The notes under the pieces: model-generated
Seen by the model: only the letters and a program-made list of their open reading frames with translations
What the model was told of the DNA's origin: nothing
The model's database searches: none
Part shown: in pieces, positions 9,340 to 18,799 of the stretch
Position numbering within the stretch: position 1 is the first letter of the stretch
Layout of the letters: every line of letters begins with the position of its first letter
Source of the DNA: Spirogloea muscicola
Taxonomy: Eukaryota > Streptophyta > Zygnematophyceae > Spirogloeales > Spirogloeaceae
Reading direction: 5' to 3'
Assembly: GCA_009602725.1 (NCBI GenBank)
Contig: WELB01000026.1
Location: forward strand, 707,956 to 728,549
Length of the DNA: 20,594 nucleotides
Made by a program: the position numbers and the translations under genes

Positions 9340-10520
9340 CTAACATCCCCGAGTGAGCACATGCATATCTGACAAGCTATACTGAGGCGCCAAACCACCC
9401 TCACGGAAGCCATTAGCCTGGCCTAATGCACGACCAGCACGCTGGTGTATCGCGAGTGCCTGGGAGCGCTGTAGATCAATGATAGCCGCATTCTATAGCA
9501 TGCAACGATGGCTTGCGGGACGCCAGAATGCCCTAAGCTACCCGCCCGACTACGTCGGCGGGCATCGACATGCAGTGCCAGGCGATGGAGGAGGGAAGAC
9601 CACTTTGCTCCGTAGCCGCCGTATATGTCCATGGCGCATGGGAAGAAGTGGTCGCCCCGGGGGGTGGTCATTGTAGTGCCTCTCCTTCTTCCTCTCCGCA
9701 TGATGTGTCGCCCAACCTGGCACTGTCGGTGTGGGTGCCCCTGGTTGGAATGCATCGATGAGAACGACGTCGAGGAGAAGACGAGGCCCACCTTTCCGGG
9801 GGGGGTGGCCACCACATCCAGACGCCTAACGTAAGGCCTGCCACGCTTCTGGAGTACTGGCTTGATCCCCGGCACCTCCATGGCCGCATGATAACCTGCC
9901 TCGCGTACCAAGCCATACATAGCGTCTCTGAGAAGATTGTCGGAGGCATTACGTTCACTTTCCTGAACATCGAAGCCTGTGGCTGCCAAAGAGATCTCAT
10001 CCTCCGAACGATGGCCACATTTACACTGTCGAATGCCAGCCAAACAAAGTGGAGTAAGGCCGAGATGGTGGTGGACAGCCGTCCGGAAGAGGTCGTCGGA
10101 GAGCCGGAGGGATTCGTAAACCGGCAAAGCGTTGAGCCACTCCAACGCCCCCGGAGAGCTGATGGAGTGGAGACGCGAGAGCCCACGCCCATCCTCCTTG
10201 AGCAGAGCTTTGAGGTCATTGGCTGCGCGTGGAAAGCAAGCTTGAGCCTTCAGGTCAGAGCACCTTGCCCACGCTGCAAAGTCGACCTGATCTGTCGCAA
10301 GTGATGGGAAGGAGCGGAAAAGGTCTCTGCCAACGTCAGAGGGGGAGATTTGAAAGGGCAGGGTCCCGTTTGCCACGCCAGCTATTGCTGGTGCCAGTAC
10401 TGGCTGACCCCTCCTGATGAAGCGCGTTGAAACTGTGGAGGCAAAATTGGGCTCAACACCCCAGGTGTGCCGCGCGAGCCAGGTGAGCCAGAGAGCGGCA
10501 GCCAAGGCCGCCCTTGCCAC
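9340..10520 (-). pseudogene. RLE-domain retroelement copy A, frameshifted
   Basis: This is the diverged, head-to-head partner of copy B. The N-terminal part keeps LHSISSPGALEWLNALP, LGLTPLC and CKCG, then LLRDAMYGLVREAGYH and RRLDVVATPP. After about 9800 the homology jumps to another frame (LLDVVLIDAF...HHAERKKERHYNDHP), returns for DHFFPCAMDIYGGYGAKW, jumps again for LQRSQALAIHQRAGRAL and finishes as SDMHVLTRGC with a stop at 9340-9342. At least three frameshifts are therefore needed, and the His/Cys of the zinc knuckle are not recognisable. The longest uninterrupted frame stops at 9423. Family: C-terminal endonuclease region of RLE-type non-LTR retrotransposons; no reverse transcriptase sequence precedes it. 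Confidence 0.85.
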
Positions 10521-11561
10521 GGGGAGTGTCGTTTGTCGCTACGCTCCGCCCACCAAGAGCTGCTCGCGGTGCACCCGGACCTGGCGGGCCAGGCGGTCTC
10601 CTTTGCGCACCTCGCGCACACCGCCGACCAGCGCGTCCAAGCGCGCTTCGCAGCCGCAATGGACAAGGCAGCCTTCACCACCGCCTTGCTCCAGCTCCCG
10701 GAGGCCGACCTGCGCGGGCGCGCGCGATTCCACTCGGCCTCCTCCCCGGGGCCCGCGGCGTGGCTCCAGGCCCTCCCCCTCAATGAAGCCCTCACACTCC
10801 CGGACGAGGTGTTCCGCAGTGCCATCCACCGGCTCCTGGGCCTGCCGCCGCCATGTCTCCAGGGTGTGCAACAGTGTGAATGTGGCGAGCGAGGGGCCGA
10901 GCATGGGGAGCTGGCCGCTCATGTTCTGCGCTGTTCCCACGGCGGAGAGCGGACAGCGGCCCATGACCATCTCCGGGATGCGATGCATGGCATCCTTGTG
11001 GAGGCTGGCTTCTCGGTGGCAGCCGAGAACTCTGCCGTCATGCCGCTCCAGCAACGGGCCGACGGTCTCCACGCTCGTCGCGTGGACCTTCTGGCCACCC
11101 CACCGGCAGGCGGGCCACGTCTTCTCCTGGACGTGGTGACCACCGACTCCTATGACCGCTCACATCCAACCCAGTGGGCCACCAACGCTGGGTATGCGGT
11201 AGCCTGCGCCGCTCGGGCCAAGGAGCTAAAATGCGCAGATCACCCGCGGGAAGACGAGTTCTTCCCGCTCGCCATCGATACGCACGGGGCGCTGGGCGCT
11301 CGGTGGCTCGAGCTGCTCAACCAGCTCTCTAGTCACGCCATTGCCCGCCGCTTCCATGGGGAGCCGGTGGACTCCCATGCAGCAGGGTCGCTAGCGCAGG
11401 TGTACCGCATGCCCTTGGCCGTCTCGCTGCAGAGGTCTATGGCCTGCGCGCTGCACCTGCGTGCAGGCAGAGCCCTCGCTGCTGCCTCTGGCTCTGGCCA
11501 GGGGACCCGCTTCCAGGAACCCAGTCTCTCTGACCTGAGGCTGCTTAGCAGGGGTTACTGA
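10467..11561 (+). CDS. Intact RLE (PD-(D/E)XK-like) C-terminal module of a non-LTR retrotransposon, copy B
   Basis: Uninterrupted 364-codon frame. Order of parts: an N-terminal helical segment ending in FHSASSPGPAAWLQALP (about 89-104); FRSAIHRLLGLPPPC; a zinc-knuckle-like motif Cys137-x-Cys139-x12-His152-x3-Cys156; then HDHLRDAMHG, in the place of the RHN motif of R2-type endonucleases. Candidate active-site residues are Glu187, Asp207 (RRVDLL), Asp222 (LLLDVVTTD) and Lys252/255 (AKELK), the layout of a PD-(D/E)XK nuclease. The conserved ends FFPLAIDTHGALGARW and SDLRLLSRGY-stop follow. In R2-like and Dualen elements this module nicks the target; here no RT lies upstream, because the opposing copy A begins within the same about 50 bp. 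It is either a 5'-truncated but still open copy or a stand-alone module; the chosen ATG is simply the first in frame. A GGGCTGGC hairpin tail follows at 11562-11695. Confidence 0.85.
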   Translation: MPREPGEPESGSQGRPCHGECRLSLRSAHQELLAVHPDLAGQAVSFAHLAHTADQRVQARFAAAMDKAAFTTALLQLPEADLRGRARFHSASSPGPAAWLQALPLNEALTLPDEVFRSAIHRLLGLPPPCLQGVQQCECGERGAEHGELAAHVLRCSHGGERTAAHDHLRDAMHGILVEAGFSVAAENSAVMPLQQRADGLHARRVDLLATPPAGGPRLLLDVVTTDSYDRSHPTQWATNAGYAVACAARAKELKCADHPREDEFFPLAIDTHGALGARWLELLNQLSSHAIARRFHGEPVDSHAAGSLAQVYRMPLAVSLQRSMACALHLRAGRALAAASGSGQGTRFQEPSLSDLRLLSRGY

Positions 11562-11695
11562 GTGCTTCGTAGCTGCTTCGTTTCTTTTCTGTGCTTGTTG
11601 TTTCTTCGTACTTTCCCTGGCCCCTTCTCGTCCTTTGTTCATTCTTTTCTGGGCTGGCTTTTTCCAGCCCCTATCCTCAATGGGCGAGCCCTTCT
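11527..11695 (+). mobile_element. 3' end and hairpin tail of copy B
   Basis: The last eight codons plus UTR (GAGTGCTTCGTAGCTGC, a T-rich stretch, CCCTGGCCCCTTCTCGT, hairpin 11651-11670, CTCAATGGGCGAGCCCTT). The same block recurs at 18945-19112 with few differences, showing that it is a mobile unit boundary. Confidence 0.8.
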
Positions 11696-11841
11696 CATTT
11701 GGAGGAGGGCGGCAGGCGTTGTAGGGAGTGCCGGGTGGTCCAGCAGGCCGAGCAGAGCCTGTTGGAGGCTGACATCCGCAGCGGCATATATGTTGTCCAG
11801 AGCGGTGGTGGGAGGACGGCCTGCTCGCGTGTGGACGAGAA

Positions 11842-11970
11842 AAGTGGCACTCCCAATGGGGGCAGGGCTGTGAAAAGCCAGCCCGAAAAGAATTGACAAA
11901 GGTTCGAAGGGGCCAAATGACGGAGGGGCCTTAAAAGCCCTTGCCCCCATTGGGAGTGCCACTTCTCTTG
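11842..11970. repeat. Inverted pair of element tails
   Basis: The minus-strand tail at about 11842-11912 (hairpin 11865-11884, CCCCCATTGGGAGTGCCACTT end) faces a plus-strand piece at 11936-11966 with the same end block. Together they form inverted repeats of about 28 bp with a 65-bp centre. The TTCGAACC block at 11903 also matches the tails at 8371 and 18880. Confidence 0.75.
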
Positions 11971-11984
11971 AAAAGCGCTGAGCA

Positions 11985-12145
11985 GCTACGACGGGGCCTG
12001 AAGATGCTATGTCAGAACGGGGGAGGATGGACCACGGCCTGCTCGCGTATGGACGGCGTAGGCCAAGGGAGCGTTGGAATGATACCGCCAGGCGCATACG
12101 GGACTTGGGCGAGCGAACCGGCGGCGTTGAAGCCGGGCATCGCCC
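11985..12145 (-). pseudogene. RLE retroelement C-terminal fragment C, with frameshifts
   Basis: On the minus strand the DNA aligns with the FNA-GSLAQV-RMRLAVS-QRS-LA-AVHTRAG segment and then with the tail GGTCCATCCTCCC-CGTTCTGACATAGC, which is also found at 18778-18805. Single-base gaps break the frame around the MRLAVS motif. It belongs to the same subfamily as the plus-strand fragment at 18405. Confidence 0.7.
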
Positions 12146-12173
12146 CTGGCAGACCCGGCCGCCGGTCAATGGC

Positions 12174-12346
12174 CCCCCTTCTCTCAGGGCGAGCACTTTC
12201 CCCTTTCTTTGATCTTCCAACAGGCTAGGCAAAGAAAGCACTCCCTATCCTCAATGGGCGAGCCCTTCCCCCTTTCTTTTAATATCAGCAGCCGCTTCTG
12301 GGCTTCTTTGATCTCCCAACTAGGCTAGGCAAAGAAAGCACTCCTA
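12174..12346 (+). repeat. Partial tails and an about 100-bp spaced repeat
   Basis: Fragments of the element end occur at 12174-12199 (CTTCTCTCAGGGCGAGCACTTT) and 12241-12270 (CTCAATGGGCGAGCCCTTCC), without the hairpin. A separate block of about 38 bp (CTTTGATCT-CCAAC...AGGCTAGGCAAAGAAAGCACTCC) occurs at 12207-12244 and 12307-12345; its CTTTCTTTG and CAAAGAAAG ends are inverted. Confidence 0.65.
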
Positions 12347-13251
12347 GTAGTCCTGTGTCAGCAACAGGAAGTCAGATGAGCTGGGAAACGCGCCACCAGA
12401 AAGGGCGGGAAAGGCCATCAGGCAACAAGAAGCGGCATTTTCACAGGAGGAGCGTGTTGGGCAAAGGCGTTGTTGACATATCATTTGAATGCCCTCTGTA
12501 TGCACTCGGCTGGCTTTTACAGTCGCCCCTCAATATCAGCAGCCGTATCTTCCGACTTTGCCAAATGCGAGAGGCCAGATAAAGTCTTGGGAGCGTGTAG
12601 GAGCCAGCCTCGGTTAGATTCGCTGTTTAAGGCTTAGGAAGGCAAAAGAAGGGGCACGTACTTTATATTTTATGGCATTTTTTGTACGCTCATACTTGAC
12701 CGTTCCCCTCCTCCAAGCTGCAGATGCGCTCCTCGGCAACCCTTCAGACGAGTTCACAGGCCGCAGGGAGCGATGGCGTGTACACATGGTCTGCAGCTGC
12801 AGCTGCAGCTGCAGACAATGCAGTTCTGAGCGCCTCGTCGGATGCCACTACATGACCAAGTCTGGGCCGGTTGTCCCGCGCATGCCTGACGGGAGCTCCG
12901 CCAAGCTATGATTTGTGCAGCAGCGGGAAGGAGCACGACACACGCACAAGACTGCAGTGCAATTTCTCGAGTATCGGGACTGGATCGTTTAAGCTCAAGC
13001 ACGTAGTGTGCATGCTTGTTAAAGCACACGACTTCTAGAGCGTGCGTAGACTTGACCAAGGCAACCTGTGGTGTTGAAGTAGAGGACCAAGATTCATCAC
13101 CTTCTGAATACAGTGCATCACGAGACTACAGTCCTTGGCTCAAGATAGATAATCACAGCATAGGTAGCTCTTAGGTGGACTAGTCGAGCATCAAAGCCAG
13201 CATCTACACTACCTGCCAGGCAAGCTGGCACCTGGTTGAATCTGCCCTCGC
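12347..13251. other. Spacer between the retroelement nest and the pectinesterase gene
   Basis: About 900 bp without a gene I can support. AATATCAGCAGCCG at 12533 repeats a string at 12282. A short plus-strand frame at 12672-12911 has no recognisable motif. A 26-bp perfect palindrome sits at 12790. The 3' UTR of the pectinesterase must lie at the right-hand end. Confidence 0.5.
12790..12815. repeat. Perfect 26-bp palindrome of CTGCAG/CAGCTG units
   Basis: A run of GCAGCT repeats flanked by TCT...AGA; each half TCTGCAGCTGCAG is the exact reverse complement of the other. This is likely a microsatellite that can form a hairpin or cruciform. Confidence 0.9.
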
Positions 13252-16192
13252 TCATGGACGTGCTGCAGCAGTGGGCGGCCGCTTGCTCTGGCTGGCAATG
13301 TGGTGCAGGTGAGCGAGGTGAGCCATGTGTGCATTATATCCAGATCCTCGAGCAAGCGTCGTTGTGGCAGGGCCAGACTTGTCTTGGGATGAAGCTGCTG
13401 GCGTGGCAACTGAGGCAGTAGGTGAGGCAGCCGGATTTGGCTGCGGAGGCTGGGAAGATGTCTGCGGCGGCACTGCTGGGCTTGGTGACAATTGACGCGG
13501 GGAAGCGTGAGGAGTTGCGGAAGGAGGCAACACAGCGGCCGTCGGAGGTCCCTCAGCTCTGGCTGCGGATGTCGGTCGCGAGGCATGCGGCTCTGGCGTC
13601 GATGCTGGCGGCAGTGGAGGCGCTGCAACAGGGGTCGTGACAGGGAGCGCGGGAGCTTCCGGGACGCTCCAGGGGCTGGGTGAGTAACCAGCCAGCGGCC
13701 ACGAGACCTGCGGATTACCGCTGGGCGGCGGCCCAAGCCACTCGGAGGCGCCTATGAACTTATAGGACACAAATGGCGCCGCCTGCGCGTCCGTCAGCTC
13801 CAGGCTCCAGCTCACCCGTTTGTTCCTGTTTGCACCGGGGCCCCAGCACTTGTACTGCCATTGCCACGCAACCACTCGCTTGAGGAGTCAGAGTTGATCT
13901 GTGCTGGCAGAGTGACTACGCAGACCGCTGATGTGGCACAAATGCATGAGAACAGACGTTTAGCCGCTCTTTGCCCTTCAGGACATCCACGCAATAGCCG
14001 CTTTTGGCCCTTCAAGGCATACACGCATTCTATGATACGATCAATCCCATATATTTCTGACTCACTGTCATATGTCTGAATCACTGTCCTAGTTAAGTAG
14101 TACGTGTTCGACAATGTTGTGATGACTCCGAAAACCAGTGGGCTTAAGAGCAAGCCTTACTGCCCCTACCTCTGCGTAGAAGGCAGTCTTCTCAGACGCT
14201 AGCTGCTTGTTGCCCTTGCCCATGTGCGTCCACCCTGGCGGAGCGATGACGTTGTCCAGATATGTGTAGGCAAAAACTACTCTTGAGGCAGGGCCCCACG
14301 TTCTGCCTAAATATCCCTGCACTCTTCCAAAACATGTCTGTCCTTGAGAAGCACATCCTGGATGAATTCTCCGCTCAAGCTCAAGCTCAAGCTGAAATGT
14401 ACCCGCTCAAGCTCAGCTGGTGGCCATAATGTCAGCCAGAATCTGCTCTGAGGTAGTTGGGCTTAAACCTCTGCTCGCAGTAAACGAGCCACTGTGCTTT
14501 TTAGTCATCAGCACAGTAAGTACTTGCACAGAGCTGTATTCGAAATTGCTGTCAGTGGCAAGCTCCATGCTAACGTACCTCATGAAGTCCTGTAACATTG
14601 CAGCGGATGAATACGTAGCCTGTTGCTTCCTCCCTGCTGTGTCTATTCTGTGCTGTCAAGGCTCCAGCCGCGCCGCTAGAACGTTTCTTCGCATACAGGA
14701 CACATTCCTGGCCACACAAGACAACATCAACCATAACTTTGATCAAACTCCAAACCTTGGATGCCTTCCAGCCGCAAAGACAGCACGCAGAAGCTCATAC
14801 TGCACATCTGCTTGGTTGCACATCAATGTGTACTGCGTTCACAATTTGCCAGTCGGACCAAGGGCCACCAATTGCAGTAAGTGACTTACATTATAAACAG
14901 GTAGTGCTTTCCTGGTGGTAAGCATTGATACATCGCTTCTTGAGGAGCTCTCGCAGCAGCATTTACCTCATAAATTGACTGCCCGTCTCCAAATACAAAG
15001 TCGATGGAACCTTCAATGTAGCAGTTCCTAAAGTAATGACGCCCCTGCATACATGCATGCCATTTTTTAAGGCAGACCTCAACGGCAGTAAGCAGATTCC
15101 GAGGAGGATAGCAATGTAGATTGTGGCTGCAAGCATTGTAGCTTGCAAAAAAGATCACAATGTCAACCACAGTGACAAGCCAAAGCTCACCTGATTGTCA
15201 AACAATGTGTCTTGCCATCCTAAAAATCTGCAGTTGAAGAAGGCCGATGCATCTCCGGCAATACGCAGCGCGACCGCCATGCCACTCACGCTGGGTTTCG
15301 GCTCAGGTGCCGCATTCTGTGCAAAAGACCAAAATGCATCAGCAGCGCGTTGTCAAAGGTCCGTCACCTATATATGCCCTGCACCCTACGGTGGCAGGAA
15401 TAAACTAACTGCTCAATGCCAAGCCTGGCATAAGCATGCATGTTTGGCTTTGAAGGCTGCAAGCTGCTGACCGTAAAGGTGATGTTGCTGGCAATGAAGT
15501 GCGAGGCAAAGATGCAAGTGGAGCACGTCTTGAAGGTGCCGAGCGGCTCTGGTTCTTCCTGGTCCCTTTGAGGCACTAGCTTGCCAGCCCAATCTGCCCA
15601 CGTAAGCACAGTTGAAGCAGCATCCAGGCCCTGCAGCGTGACGAATGGCTTCTCCTTGGGTATCACAATTTTCTCGCTGCCGCCAATCCAAGAACCCAGT
15701 AAAAACAGGGTGAGAACTTGAAGCCAAGACAGCATCTACCATAGTACGTACAGTAAGACATAGTCAATATGCAGTCAAATTGCAGGGCTAGTAGGTAACT
15801 CTTAGCACATGAGTGTGACATTCTTCCCCGTTTACAATCAGGTCAGCAATCACGACCTGATGAAGATTGATGCAACATATGTCCTGGGAAGTCAGGGCTT
15901 ACGCATACGTCCCAGGCATGATGAGGATCACAACTCGGTGCTCGTTGCCATCAGAGACCTGATTGATTGCCTCCTGCACGGTCTTGAAGTTGCCAGAGCC
16001 GTCCTTGTCGACTGTGTATGTGGGCGGGAAGAAGCTCCCCCATCCAGGGGGTATGTCTTTCACAAGCTCAATGCTGTTGGAGGCTCCACCGGCTGCCAAA
16101 GCAGGCGCTATGTTCTCATGGCTTGTGACCAGCTCTGGCGCTCGATATGGAGCTCCGCTGGCATCAGCAAACGGGCGGCTACCAGCTGCCAT
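13252..16192 (-). CDS. PME: Pectin methylesterase with Pro/Ala/Ser/Thr-rich C-terminal tail
   Basis: Carbohydrate esterase family 8: removes methyl esters from homogalacturonan in the cell wall. Exons on the minus strand: 16192-15903, 15676-15472, 15316-15191, 15044-14967, 14707-14579, 14316-14170, 13854-13252; all phases close, 525 residues from the ATG chosen. Motifs in order: [17 protein letters not shown] (about 60-76), [41 protein letters not shown] (Gln200, acid/base Asp201), [21 protein letters not shown] (nucleophile Asp222), [16 protein letters not shown] (Arg281), [11 protein letters not shown]. The catalytic domain ends near residue 365; the rest is a low-complexity P/A/S/T tail with a short His-rich stretch, like a wall-anchoring linker. 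The Gln usual before AVALR is Met178. No signal peptide follows the chosen ATG, so the true start probably lies in an upstream exon; the frame is open to about 16395. Confidence 0.92.
14373..14415. repeat. GCTCAA hexamer repeat in a pectinesterase intron
   Basis: Three direct GCTCAA units at 14373-14392 and a further partial run at 14405, within the intron 14317-14578. A simple repeat with no coding effect. Confidence 0.75.
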
Positions 16193-16442
16193 GGCAATTT
16201 CACATGCAGAGGAGCACACGAGATGTTGTGAGCGGAGTGCATTGTCAAACGTCTTCTGTGGAGCTTCAAGGCAACAGTGATCATTTTCGGCTCCAGCACT
16301 TCGACAGTAATTGGTGGCAATTGACGTGCCGGCTTGAGCAGGGCTTGAGCATTGCCAGATTGATGCCAATGATACACCAATGATACACTATGCAGGCCAG
16401 CCGTCAGGCAAGCAGGCAATCACATAAAAGCTTGAGATATAC

Positions 16443-16672
16443 CTGCCATCGGCAAGATATGATAGAGCGTCAACAAGGAAGTCATGATTTGTGCTAGCAG
16501 GGCAACATTGCCCATCAGCATGCAGCTTGGTCTCAGCGTCGGGCTGCTCGTCCTCATCTTTGGCAGGAGCATGCAGCTGATCAATAATGCAAGCGCGCCA
16601 CAGCGCGCTTGAAGCTTCGGTGAGCTGGTGGTAGCTCCTGCTGGTGGTGCAGATGTCTTCTGCGCAGAGACT
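16443..16672 (-). other. Candidate upstream exon (possibly of the pectinesterase)
   Basis: One minus-strand frame is open for about 230 nt between a TAG acceptor-like site and a donor-like AG|GTATAT at 16443. It reads LCAEDICTTSRSYHQLTEAS, then ALWRACIIDQLHAP, then an acidic DEDEQPDAET stretch. The LTEASSALWRACI part resembles the end of an F-box but is too short to assign. It ends in phase 2, which would fit joining to the pectinesterase frame after an AAG site near 16350. I cannot tell whether it is part of that gene, another gene or chance. Confidence 0.25.
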
Positions 16673-16752
16673 ACAGGAAGGCCCCGCCCTTTATGAAGGC
16701 GAACGCGTGCAGGGTCGAACACGAGCTGCACGAGATCCTCAAGCTCCTTGTA

Positions 16753-16839
16753 TCAAGAGCGTATATAGATACATGCTGTCGTCAGCAATGCAGCGGCGAG
16801 CGATATAGTGCGCCAAAGAGAAGTCATACTGCCGAGCAT
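16753..16839 (-). other. Small hydrophobic ORF, candidate signal/anchor exon
   Basis: The ATG at 16839 opens 28 codons: MLGSMTSLWR followed by a hydrophobic run TISLAAALLTTACIYI and a stop. This is the shape of a signal peptide or membrane anchor, and it lies upstream of the secreted-type esterase on the same strand. No splice path that keeps frame was found, so the link is speculative. Confidence 0.2.
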
Positions 16840-17059
16840 GCGTGCTAATTGCAGCAGCAGGCGCCATATCCACATCACGCTGCGGATGCCTGCTGCAGCA
16901 GGCAGCTGCAGCCGGGCATGATCGCGGTGGCAAGTGGCAGCAACGATGCGGGAGCACGCACCTCGAGAGGCTCGGGGAGCGGAGCAGCACCAGCCAGCGG
17001 GGAGCGGCGGCCTTGAGAAACGAGTGAGCAGCAGCCGCGACGCCTCGGACGGACGCGGC

Positions 17060-17260
17060 CTGCAGCAGCTGCGGCGGGGGCGGCGGCGGCGGCGGCGGCA
17101 GTGGCGGCGGAGACGGAGACGGGAAGCGGAGGGTATGAGGCGGCCGCGGCTTATGAGGTGGCGGCAGCGGAGGCGGCGGCGGCGAGGGCATGGCGGCGGC
17201 CGCCGCGGCGGCGTCGGCGGCGACGTGATCGGGGGCCCGACGTAGCCGGGGCAAGGAGGA
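17060..17260. repeat. GGC/GCC-rich low-complexity tract
   Basis: Long GGCGGC runs with GGAGGC and AGACGG interruptions. On the minus strand it reads as poly-Pro and poly-Ala (an apparent 171-codon frame at 17254-16739), and in other frames as poly-Arg or poly-Gly. Such tracts are common in GC-rich algal 5' regions; I do not call a protein from it. Confidence 0.7.
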
Positions 17261-17484
17261 GGCGGGGGGCTACCCTCTCCTCTCTCCCCTCCTGGGTGCC
17301 AGCCTCTCGCCGTACTTCTCTCAAGCTACGATTTGAGCCCCTCGCCTCGGGTTGCCGGTCGCCTCCCCCCAGGACCATGCCGGGACACCCCCGACGTGCG
17401 CGGGAAGGGGGGAGGCCGGTGTGCTGCCGCTGACGCTGACCGAGGCCGAGAACCCCCCCGGGAACGAAAAGCGCGTCCACTCGA

Positions 17485-17640
17485 CTGGTGGCTGTGAGAG
17501 GCCAGCCCAAAGGAATGGACAAGGTCTGAAACGAACCGGATGGCGCAGAAAGCAAGGTACCAAGTGCGAAACAAACAACAAACAAACGGAACAAACGATG
17601 CAGTGGATCCCGGAACCTGCATCGGCCTCCCAACAATTGA
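17485..17640 (-). mobile_element. Retroelement 3' UTR and hairpin tail of another subtype
   Basis: The minus strand shows a T/G-rich stretch (GTTTGTTCCGTTTGTTTG), CCTTGTCCATTCC, then GGGCTGGCCTCTCACAGCCACCAGTCGA and a GCGCTTTTCGTTCCC end (hairpin 17490-17508). The CAGCCACCAGT-GA variant recurs at 20013-20033. No coding part remains. Confidence 0.6.
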
Positions 17641-18404
17641 AGGAGCTGCTGGTTTCCCTAAAGCGGGCGATCTTGTGTATGCGCTTTCCGGCCCTTAAGA
17701 AATTGTCCACTTGGGACTGGCCGATCACAACAAAACAGTCGCCCGGTCACAACAAAACAGTCGCCCCCTTTGAGCCTTTATATTGGAGCCGGCCATTCGT
17801 AGCCATAGCCCCTGCTGGAATTTGTTTTACTACAGATCCCGTGGACTAGGCTGGGCTGGCATATCATTTCACAAACAGCCATCGACGCCTTCATAAGCCT
17901 CCAATCATTGCTTCACCCTTCATCCCCCTCCTGTCCAAGAGCCTCGTTAACGCCTGGCCGTCTCAGCTGCAATCAGTCAGCCTGGGCAACTTATGGCCAC
18001 CACCTGTATTAGCAAAGCCGGTCGTCCTGTTCCTCTTTGCTGCTCCTCCTGAGGTACTCTAGCCTGCAGTAGGACTTGTAGCTTCACTCTCAGCAGCTTC
18101 GCCAGCCCCCACCGTACATATTCTGTAAGTTTGACTCTGGGCTGTTTGTCTGCAGCCACCTGTCGCATGCTTTGACAAAGACCCCAATACGTGCATGTGG
18201 TACATGTGATGTGCTTCCATATTTGAGACGAGGTGGCCACCTAGACAAAAGCAGGCCGATTTCAAATGCACCTGCAACAGGATGTGAAGCGTTCAAGGGT
18301 AAGCTATTCATAGTATCGCAATGTACTTCCGTCAGCAGCTCGTAGCCTTGGAGCTCTCATTGAATGAGATCAAAACGAGATTTGGTATCAAGCAAAGGAC
18401 AGCG
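17641..18404. other. Spacer without recognised gene
   Basis: Moderate-GC sequence with short frames on both strands that show no known motif. It contains a 22-bp tandem pair at 17725-17766 (TCACAACAAAACAGTCGCCC twice). Confidence 0.5.
17725..17766. repeat. 22-bp tandem duplication
   Basis: TCACAACAAAACAGTCGCCC occurs at 17725 and 17747 with GG between. Confidence 0.9.
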
Positions 18405-18799
18405 AATAAGACTCATCCACACCACTGGCTCGCAGCAAGGCGGCCAAACACGCCGACCACCCGGCTGCAGATGAGTTCGTACCCCTGGCCGTGGACGTGC
18501 ACGGGGCTCTCGGGTCCCAGGGGCTCGACCTGCTGGCCAGGCTTGCGCGGCGCGCTGTGTCCCTCAGGCGCGGTGAGCCGGCTGACTTCAACGCCACTGG
18601 CTCGTGGGCTCACGTGTATCGTATGCGATTGTCCGTTTCCCTTCAGCGGTCCATGGCCCACGCCTTGCATCTGCGTGCTGGCCGTGCTCTCGCTGCGGCC
18701 TCCGGCTTTCGTCAGGGGGATACTTTACCGGCAGCTAGTCTGTCGGATTTGAGGCTCCTCACTCGTAACTACTTAGTGGTCCATCCTCCCACGTTCTGA
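18405..18799 (+). pseudogene. RLE retroelement C-terminal fragment D
   Basis: The frame reads SKAAKHADHPAADEF, VPLAVDVHGALGSQGLDLLA, RLARRAVSLRRGEPADFNA, YRMRLSVSLQRSMAHALHLR, AGRALAAASGFRQGD and SDLRLLTRNY, running nine residues past the usual end to a TGA at 18797-18799. It starts after the catalytic motifs, so nuclease function is lost. Its tail (hairpin 18895-18914, CCCCCATTGGGAGTGCCAC) runs to about 18940. Confidence 0.85.

Noticed and set aside
11903-11920. GGTTCGAA string resembling a tRNA B box (also at 8414)
   Set aside because: No A box, cloverleaf or acceptor stem fits; it is part of the retroelement tail.
12672-12911. 79-codon plus-strand ORF
   Set aside because: It has no similarity I recognise and contains the GCAGCT microsatellite.
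16739-17254. 171-codon Pro/Ala-rich minus-strand ORF
   Set aside because: It arises from GGC repeats, looks equally open in other frames, and has no motif beyond low complexity.
17151-17636. 161-codon minus-strand ORF
   Set aside because: It spans a retroelement 3' UTR and the GC-rich tract; composition alone explains it.
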